Shown here one piece after another: positions 1 to 6,017 of a stretch of 8,864 bases of DNA (positions are counted from its first letter, which is position 1; each line of letters begins with the position of its first letter). Source of the stretch: JAEZDP01 sp044508265 (GTDB taxonomy: Bacteria > Acidobacteriota > Vicinamibacteria > Vicinamibacterales > Vicinamibacteraceae). The notes below the pieces were generated by a model that saw only the letters and a program-made list of their open reading frames with translations, had not been told where the DNA came from and ran no database searches. A program made the translations under genes and the position numbers. The stretch covers positions 1-8,864 of the forward strand of contig JBIQIB010000147.1 in the NCBI GenBank assembly GCA_044508265.1, written 5' to 3'.

Positions 1-1129
<1,129 letters not shown>

Positions 1130-1241
1130 GGGGAAAGCAGGTGACGTACGCAGAAGACCCAGCGCCCGCCCGCGCGCTGCCGGAAGCAGGAGACAGCGGA
1201 CGGACACGCGAGAAAGCCGGCACGCGGAAGCGCCGGCCGTG

Positions 1242-1341
1242 NNNNNNNNNNNNNNNNNNNNNNNNNNNNNNNNNNNNNNNNNNNNNNNNNNNNNNNNNNN
1301 NNNNNNNNNNNNNNNNNNNNNNNNNNNNNNNNNNNNNNNNN
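1242..1341. other. Assembly gap, 100 Ns
   Basis: Exactly 100 undetermined bases, the usual placeholder for a scaffold gap of unknown size. It removes the 3' end of the GYF_2-AIM24 gene and part of the region upstream of ettA. The 112 known bases between ettA and the gap (1130-1241) contain no gene I can support. The true distance between the two genes cannot be read here. Confidence 0.97.
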
Positions 1342-2306
1342 CCCTGGCGTCCGCGGCCTGCCCTCGGGATGGCCTTCGAGATGCGATCGGCGAGGCGCGA
1401 GAACGGGAGCGACTGCAGCCACACGCGTCCCGGGCCAGTGAGCGTGGCGAAGAACAGGCCCTCCCCGCCGAAGAGCGCCGTCTTCACCTTGCCGACGAAC
1501 TGGATGTCGTAGTTGACGCTCGGCGTCATCGCCACCAGGCAGCCGGTGTCGACGCGCAGCGTCTCGCCGGGGCCGAGATCGACCGAGTGCAGCATGCCGC
1601 CCGCATGGACGAAGCAGAGGCCGTCGCCCGTCAGGCGCTGCATGATGAAGCCCTCGCCGCCGAAGAGGCCGACGCCGATCTTCTTCTGGAACGCGATGCC
1701 GATCGACACGCCGCGTGCCGCGGCCAGAAAGCTGTCCTTCTGGCAGATCAGCTCGCCGCCGAGCTGCTGCAGGTCCATCGGCAGGATGCGGCCGGGATAC
1801 GGCGCGGCGAACGCCACGCGCTGAATCGACGGCGACGGGTTCGAGAACACCGTCGTGAACAGGCTTTCGCCCGTGAGCAACCGCTTGCCCGCGCCGAGCA
1901 GGGCTCCCATCAACCCGCTCTGCTGCTGGTCGCTGCCATCGCCGAAGATCGTGTCCATCTGGATGCCGGACGTCATGTACATCAGCGTGCCGGCCTCGGC
2001 GACGGCGGCCTCGCCGGGATCGAGCTCGACCTCGACGAACTGCAGATCCTCACCGGAGATCGTGAAGGCGATCTCGTGCGCACGGCGGCCGCTGAGCGGT
2101 GGGGGCACGGCGCTCGTCAGCGGCGCCCCGCCGGCCAGCAGCGACGCCACCTGCGGCACGTCGCGGGCGGCGGTCCACTGCGTCATCCCGGGACCGAACA
2201 CCAGCGTGTCGCCGGTCACCCGTCCGCCGCGCACGTGCGCGACGAGGTCGTCCCACGACAGCGGCCCCACCTGCTGATTGTCGAGTGCCACGTACCACAC
2301 GTTCAC
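1342..2306 (-). CDS. GYF_2 (DUF4339) - AIM24/TIGR00266 fusion protein, C-terminus lost in gap
   Basis: The frame gives 321 residues from GTG (2306-2304) to the N gap, with no stop before it. Residues 1-57 match the GYF_2/DUF4339 pattern: an initial WYVA, then VGPLSWDDL (13-21), a GRVTGDTLVF stretch (28-37) and a W44 turn. GYF_2 modules are thought to mediate protein contacts, often near membranes. Residues about 77-310 match the AIM24 (TIGR00266) beta-rich family: AEAGTLMYM (103-111) and a twice-used LFGGEG motif (214-219 and 278-283), the second followed by GPGRVWLQSLPFSRLA (291-306), normally near the family's C-terminus. So little is probably missing. No signal peptide or transmembrane segment is visible. 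The molecular function of bacterial AIM24 proteins is not established; the mitochondrial relative helps maintain inner-membrane organisation. The gene lies 6 bases after the DUF533/TerB-like gene and should be cotranscribed and translationally coupled with it. Confidence 0.88.
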
Positions 2307-2312
2307 GGATGC

Positions 2313-3011
2313 TTACTCCTCGCCGAGCGTCTCGCGCTCGATGGCGTCGATGTCGTCCTGGGGCAGCCGCAGCAGCCGCGCGAGCTGCGTGAGATACATG
2401 CGCTCGCCGGGGGCGATGACGCCGTCCCCCCTGATCACGCCGAAGGCAAGCGCGTAGGCGGCCTGCCGCTGCTCGTCGGTCGTGAAGGCGGCCGCGATCG
2501 ACTCGATCGGCTGGCGCTCGGTGAGCGCGCGGCTGACCTGGTCTCCTACGCCGAGCTCGCCGGCCCGCGTCCGGATGTCGAGCTGCTCGTCGGCCGACAG
2601 CTCGCCGTCAGCACGGGCGGCGCTGATGGCCAGGTGCAGCATCGGCAGCAGCGCGTTGACGCTCGCTGCGTCGGCGGCGCCGGGCATCGGCGGCGGCGAC
2701 GGCGGCACGGCCGTCGGCAGCGGCGGCGGCGTACTTGTGGTCGGGTGCGCCGGCATCGGGGGCGGCACGCCGGCGCCGCGTCCCGAGGGCGGCGCCGCGC
2801 TGCCGCCTGCGCCGGTGGCGACGGTGCTCTTCTGCATCGACTCGAGCGCCCCCCAGACGAGCCCGGCCGCCGTCAGCAGCGTCCCGCCGGTGAGCAGCGA
2901 GCCTCGCGTCCCGCGCCCCATCGCCATGCCGAGCACGCCCGACCGACGCCGCGATCGCTTGCGGCCCACGAGGCTGCCGAGCAGTTGTCCGATGATCTGT
3001 TCAGGTTGCAT
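2313..3011 (-). CDS. DUF533 (YebE-like)/TerB-fold membrane-anchored protein
   Basis: 232 residues, start ATG at 3011, TAA stop. The layout is: a short N-terminal segment with a basic patch RKRSRRR (17-23); a glycine-rich hydrophobic stretch (about 37-57) that may be a weak membrane helix; a Pro/Ala/Gly-rich low-complexity linker (about 68-112); and an all-helical C-terminal domain (about 117-229). The last domain has two acidic loops typical of the TerB/DUF533 superfamily, ARADGELSADEQ (132-143) and RGDGVIAPGE (194-203). They resemble the metal-binding acidic loops of TerB-type proteins, but metal binding here is inferred. E. coli YebE is an inner-membrane DUF533 protein of unknown function, and I assign no activity. 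It sits 10 bases after the esterase and 6 before the GYF_2-AIM24 gene, so the three are probably one operon. The tail probably lies in the cytoplasm, given the basic N-terminus and a single helix, but topology is uncertain. Confidence 0.82.
   Translation of the reverse strand: MQPEQIIGQLLGSLVGRKRSRRRSGVLGMAMGRGTRGSLLTGGTLLTAAGLVWGALESMQKSTVATGAGGSAAPPSGRGAGVPPPMPAHPTTSTPPPLPTAVPPSPPPMPGAADAASVNALLPMLHLAISAARADGELSADEQLDIRTRAGELGVGDQVSRALTERQPIESIAAAFTTDEQRQAAYALAFGVIRGDGVIAPGERMYLTQLARLLRLPQDDIDAIERETLGEE
2316..2321 (-). promoter_or_regulatory. Shine-Dalgarno GAGGAG deciding the GTG start of the AIM24 gene
   Basis: On the minus strand GAGGAG forms the last two codons of the upstream DUF533/TerB-like gene. 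It is followed by that gene's TAA, six bases, then GTG at 2306, a 9-base spacing. This supports GTG 2306 over the next in-frame GTG at 2300, and implies translational coupling. Confidence 0.7.
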
Positions 3012-3015
3012 GGCT

Positions 3016-3020
3016 CTCCC
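3016..3020 (-). promoter_or_regulatory. Shine-Dalgarno of the DUF533/TerB-like gene
   Basis: GGGAG on the minus strand sits between the esterase TGA (3024-3022) and the ATG at 3011, with four bases before the start codon. It supports this start and reinitiation from the esterase gene. Confidence 0.6.
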
Positions 3021-3021
3021 G

Positions 3022-3666
3022 TCACGCCGCGGTGCCAGGCGTGCCCCGCCCGCACGCGAGCCACTCGCGCGCCAGCTCCGTCTCCTCGCGGCTCAACGAG
3101 TGTCCGCCCGGGAGCCAGTGCGTCGTCACGCGCGCGCCTGCGCGGGCCAGCACGTCAACGAGCGCCTCGACGTCGGGGCGCAGGACGATCGGATCGCGCT
3201 CGCCGGCGCTGATGAACACCGGCAGGCTGCCGAGCGAGGGCAGCGGATCCGGCGTCAGCACGTGCTGCGGATGCAGCAGGACCAGCGCCTGGAACAGCGA
3301 CGGGTGCAGCAGCGCCGTCGCATGCGCGATGTTGGCGCCGTTCGAGTAGCCGACGGCGACGATGCGCCCGGCGTCGAGGCCGTGCGCCGCCACCGCGGCG
3401 GTGACGAAGCCGGCGAGCTCCCCCGCACGGACGCGCACGTCGTCGAGATCGAAGACGCCCTCGGCGAAGCGGCGGAAGAAGCGCGGCATGCCGTGCTCGA
3501 CGACGCGTCCACGCGGGCTCAACAGGGCCGCCCCGTCACACAGCAGACGGCCCAGCGGCAGCAGGTCGTGCTCGCTGCCTCCAGTGCCGTGCAGCACCAG
3601 GAGGGTCGGCAGGTCCGGTGCGGTGGCCGGCTGGAACTGATGGGTGAATTCCTGCAGCGCGGACAT
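3022..3666 (-). CDS. Alpha/beta-hydrolase, phospholipase/carboxylesterase family (YpfH-like)
   Basis: 214 residues when begun at ATG 3666. The frame stays open another 48 codons upstream, but those codons would cover the dinB promoter and start and look nothing like the family; the esterase fold begins right after 3666. Features: oxyanion-hole motif HGTGG (26-30), nucleophile elbow GYSNG with Ser108 (106-110), acid in SAGERDP (Asp158), and catalytic histidine in PGGHS (His189). Order, spacing and length match the COG0400 carboxylesterases, which hydrolyse acyl esters; the substrate is not predictable. There is no signal peptide, so it is probably cytosolic. It is the first gene of the minus-strand operon with the DUF533/TerB-like and AIM24 genes, and diverges from dinB. 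No Shine-Dalgarno precedes the ATG (the upstream bases are pyrimidine-rich, TTCCTCCG), which fits a short-leader transcript from the TATACT element upstream. Confidence 0.9.
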   Translation of the reverse strand: MSALQEFTHQFQPATAPDLPTLLVLHGTGGSEHDLLPLGRLLCDGAALLSPRGRVVEHGMPRFFRRFAEGVFDLDDVRVRAGELAGFVTAAVAAHGLDAGRIVAVGYSNGANIAHATALLHPSLFQALVLLHPQHVLTPDPLPSLGSLPVFISAGERDPIVLRPDVEALVDVLARAGARVTTHWLPGGHSLSREETELAREWLACGRGTPGTAA

Positions 3667-3678
3667 CGGAGGAAGGCA

Positions 3679-3684
3679 GTATAC
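3679..3684 (-). promoter_or_regulatory. Putative -10 element (TATACT) of the esterase operon
   Basis: Minus-strand TATACT matches the -10 consensus TATAAT at five of six positions and ends 12 bases before the esterase ATG. Transcription would begin about five bases before the start codon, leaving no room for a Shine-Dalgarno. No convincing -35 hexamer is found at 16-19 bases spacing. Confidence 0.5.
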
Positions 3685-3695
3685 GGCCAGGGCGA

Positions 3696-3701
3696 TAGAA
3701 T
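3696..3701 (+). promoter_or_regulatory. Putative -10 element (TAGAAT) of dinB
   Basis: TAGAAT matches TATAAT at five of six positions and ends 12 bases before the dinB ATG, mirroring the divergent esterase promoter. Its first three bases are also an in-frame TAG, so dinB cannot start further upstream. No good -35 hexamer is visible. Confidence 0.5.
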
Positions 3702-3708
3702 CGGATTC
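3698..3708. promoter_or_regulatory. Perfect 11-base inverted repeat in the dinB promoter, candidate operator
   Basis: GAATC-G-GATTC is a perfect inverted repeat with a one-base centre. It overlaps the last four bases of the TAGAAT -10 element and the likely transcription start, a typical place for a repressor. dinB is SOS-regulated by LexA in many bacteria, but this does not match the Escherichia-type (CTGT-N8-ACAG) or Bacillus-type (GAAC-N4-GTTC) box, so LexA binding is only a possibility. Confidence 0.35.
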
Positions 3709-3713
3709 GCCAG

Positions 3714-4865
3714 ATGTTCGCTGCTTCACCTGCTCCGACCGTGCGCCGCATCCTCCATGTCGACATGGACGCGTTCTATGCGTCGGTCGAGCAGCGAGAC
3801 ACGCCGTCACTGCGCGGACGGCCCGTCGCCGTCGGCGGCCGGCCAGAGAGCCGGGCCGTGGTCTGCGCGGCGTCGTACGAGGCCCGCGTGTTCGGCGTCC
3901 ATTCGGCGATGCCGATGTCGCGCGCGATTGCGCTGTGCCCCGATCTCGTGATCGTGCCGCCCGACTTCACACGCTATCGCGAGGTGTCACAGCAGGTGCA
4001 TGAGGTGTTCCGCGCCGCGACACCGCTCGTGGAGCCGCTGTCGCTCGACGAGGCGTACCTCGACGTCACCGACAACGCATGGGGGCTGCCGCTCGGCGTG
4101 GACGTCGCCCGGCGCATCAAGGACGAGATTCGCGCGCGCACCGGCCTCACGGCGTCGGCAGGCGTGGCGCCCAACAAGTTCCTCGCGAAGATCGCGTCGG
4201 CGTGGCGCAAGCCCGACGGCCTCACGGTGATCGCGCCCGAACGCGTCGAGCGCTTTCTGCAGCGCCTGCCGGTGGACGCGCTCTGGGGCGTCGGGCCGGT
4301 CACCGCCCGGCGACTCCGCGCGCTCGGCATCGAACGTCTCGTCGACGTGCGCACGGCCGATGGCGAGGCGCTGCGCGCCGCGCTCGGCTCGCACGCCGAC
4401 TGGCTCGTCAGGCTGGCCTGGGGAGACGACGACAGGCCCGTCCTCCCGAATCGGAGCGCCAAGTCGCACGGCGCCGAACGGACGTACGCGCACGACGTCG
4501 CCGACATCGAGACGATGGCCGCCGAGATCACGCGTCTTGCCGGCATCAGCGCGGCCTGGTTGACGCGCAAGGCGCTCTACGCCCGCACCGTCACCGTGAA
4601 GGTGCGGTACGCCGACTTCACGACCGTCACGCGCAGCCGCAGCTGCACGCCCGCCATTCGCGAGGAAGGGCCGCTCGGCGCGCTCGCGTGCGCGCTGCTC
4701 TGGAACACCGAGGCTGCCCGGCGCCCGGTGCGGCTGCTCGGCGTCAGCGTCCACAACCTGACGGACCATCCCCATCTCACGCGCGGAGAGCCCGCCCTGC
4801 CGAAGCTGCCCTTCGAGGCGGCCGACGAGGACGCCATGGCCACCGAGACGGCGCGACACGCGTGA
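3714..4865 (+). CDS. dinB: DNA polymerase IV (Y-family translesion polymerase)
   Basis: 383 residues. Error-prone polymerase that bypasses damaged template bases (family knowledge). Palm motif HVDMDAFYASVEQ (15-27) supplies metal-binding Asp17 and the probable steric-gate Tyr22. The second catalytic motif SLDEAYLD (110-117) supplies Asp112 and Glu113. ASAGVAPNKFLAKIAS (147-162) and KPDGL (166-170) are standard Y-family blocks. The helix-hairpin-helix thumb is GVGPVTARRLRALGI (192-206), and the little-finger domain is about 247-350. The C-terminal ALPKLPFE (361-368) sits where a sliding-clamp peptide such as QLxLF is expected, but is degenerate. ATG 3714 is chosen because an in-frame TAG lies at 3696; GTG 3741 would also keep the whole palm, so the first nine residues are uncertain. 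No Shine-Dalgarno is present. It diverges from the esterase and is followed after 7 bases by the 375-residue membrane protein. Confidence 0.96.
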   Translation: MFAASPAPTVRRILHVDMDAFYASVEQRDTPSLRGRPVAVGGRPESRAVVCAASYEARVFGVHSAMPMSRAIALCPDLVIVPPDFTRYREVSQQVHEVFRAATPLVEPLSLDEAYLDVTDNAWGLPLGVDVARRIKDEIRARTGLTASAGVAPNKFLAKIASAWRKPDGLTVIAPERVERFLQRLPVDALWGVGPVTARRLRALGIERLVDVRTADGEALRAALGSHADWLVRLAWGDDDRPVLPNRSAKSHGAERTYAHDVADIETMAAEITRLAGISAAWLTRKALYARTVTVKVRYADFTTVTRSRSCTPAIREEGPLGALACALLWNTEAARRPVRLLGVSVHNLTDHPHLTRGEPALPKLPFEAADEDAMATETARHA

Positions 4866-4872
4866 TGGCGTC

Positions 4873-6000
4873 ATGAAGCGTCCCCGCCTGTGGCTGGCGA
4901 CCGCCCTGGTCCTCACGGCCGTCCTCAGCGTGGTGCGGGCGCCGGACCGTCTCTCCTCCCCGCAGTTCTGGGCAGAGGACGCGGCCGTGTTCTTCATCCA
5001 GGCCGAGGTGAACGGCGCCGGCAGCATCGCGGCGCCCTACGCCGGCTATATCCTGCTGCTTCCGCGCCTCGTCGCGTATGCAGGCCGCCTGGTGCCCGTC
5101 GTGCACGTGCCAGGGTTGTACGCCGTGGCCTCGTTCGGCGTGCTTGCGCTTGCCGTCTGCGCGGCGTTCTGGGCGACCCGCGATCGTCCCGCGTGGGCAC
5201 GCCTCGCTTTCGGGCTCGCGCTGCTCACGGTGCCGTTCGTCGACGAGGTGTGGTCCGTCCTGACGAACACGCAGTGGATCGGCGCCGCCGCAATGGTCGC
5301 GATCATCGGCGCACCGTCACCGGCAACCCCGGCGGCACGTGGACTCGTGCTGGCATTCCTCGCACTCATCGCGTTCACGGGCCCTTTCGCGCTGGTTCTC
5401 CTGCCCTGCGCCCTCCTCGTCGCGTGGCGTGCCAAGGATGGCTGGACCATGACGCTGGTCGCCATGCTCGCCGTGGCAGCGCTGGTGTGCCTCGCCACGC
5501 TCGCGGCATCGTCCCGGGGCGGAATGGAGCTGTCGATCCCGGCCCGCCTCGCGGCGTTCGCCGTCGGACGGACGAAGCTGTTTGCAGGCACATCCCTGGC
5601 CGCCGCGACACTCGCCTGGGGCGCGTGGATCGGCTATCGGCGCGGCGACCGCCTGCTCCTGACATGCGGCACGAGCGGCCTCCTGCTCCTGGGAGCCGTG
5701 GCCGCGGCCGCGCCCGTGGTCATGGTCGGCGCGGTGCCACACATCGGCGGACGGTACGCCTTCGTGCCGTGGGTCACTGTCGTGTGGACGCTGATTCTGC
5801 AGTCGGCGCACGGCTCCCGACTGAGCAGGGCCGGGCTGACGGCCGTCGCGGGCGTGTGCGCCGTCGGGCTGCCCGTGGCGCCGCTGACGCTCCACGACTG
5901 GCGTGCCGACGCACGCTGCCTCGAGCGGCAACCGGCGTGCATGGTGACCGTCAACCCGGGCTGGGACCTGCTGCTGCCCGGCCGCGGCGCGGACCCGTGA
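4873..6000 (+). CDS. Polytopic membrane protein, GT-C glycosyltransferase-like
   Basis: 375 residues, very hydrophobic, with about 10-12 likely transmembrane segments starting at residues 5-21. I do not recognise a named family with certainty. The first extracytoplasmic loop contains FWAED (32-36), followed by PYAGY and LLLPRL (55-65). An acidic pair in the first outer loop is the hallmark of GT-C enzymes, which take sugars from polyprenyl-phosphate carriers outside the inner membrane (family knowledge). Later marks are NTQW (132-135) and GGRYAFVPW (292-300). A short tail follows the last helix (about 340-375), with two cysteines (349, 356) that could form a disulfide if extracytoplasmic. ATG 4873 is 7 bases after the dinB stop without a clear Shine-Dalgarno, so it is probably read through from dinB. 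A transporter or O-antigen-type enzyme remains possible; glycosyltransferase activity is inferred from topology and the ED motif. Confidence 0.7.
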   Translation: MKRPRLWLATALVLTAVLSVVRAPDRLSSPQFWAEDAAVFFIQAEVNGAGSIAAPYAGYILLLPRLVAYAGRLVPVVHVPGLYAVASFGVLALAVCAAFWATRDRPAWARLAFGLALLTVPFVDEVWSVLTNTQWIGAAAMVAIIGAPSPATPAARGLVLAFLALIAFTGPFALVLLPCALLVAWRAKDGWTMTLVAMLAVAALVCLATLAASSRGGMELSIPARLAAFAVGRTKLFAGTSLAAATLAWGAWIGYRRGDRLLLTCGTSGLLLLGAVAAAAPVVMVGAVPHIGGRYAFVPWVTVVWTLILQSAHGSRLSRAGLTAVAGVCAVGLPVAPLTLHDWRADARCLERQPACMVTVNPGWDLLLPGRGADP

Positions 6001-6005
6001 GCGGG

Positions 6006-6011
6006 TAGAGT
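6006..6011 (+). promoter_or_regulatory. Putative leaderless -10 element (TAGAGT) of the 689-residue protein gene
   Basis: TAGAGT fits TAnnnT and ends six bases before the GTG at 6018, so transcription would begin at about the start codon itself. Its TAG is in frame with that gene and sets the upstream limit of the reading frame. No -35 hexamer is evident. A GGTAG run overlapping it could instead act as a poor Shine-Dalgarno. Confidence 0.35.
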
Positions 6012-6017
6012 CTCTGC

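Noticed and set aside
1216..1237. Hairpin GCCGGC - 10 bases - GCCGGC next to the gap, as a terminator
   Set aside because: The stem has only six pairs with a ten-base loop and no T-run on either side; such palindromes are common by chance in DNA this GC-rich.
3741..3743. GTG as an alternative dinB start
   Set aside because: It keeps the catalytic palm intact and cannot be excluded, but no Shine-Dalgarno precedes it and ATG 3714 fits the nearby -10 element better.
3667..3810. 48-codon upstream extension of the esterase frame
   Set aside because: It would cover the dinB start and both -10 elements, and its residues do not resemble the family, whose N-terminus begins at ATG 3666.
2482..3951. 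489-codon plus-strand open frame
   Set aside because: It is antisense to the TerB-like gene and esterase and overlaps the 5' end of dinB in another frame; the Gly/Pro/Ser-rich and Arg-rich product has no recognisable family.
3987..5027. 346-codon minus-strand open frame opposite dinB
   Set aside because: It is antisense to well-supported dinB, rich in Arg/Gly/Ala, and has no domain signal.
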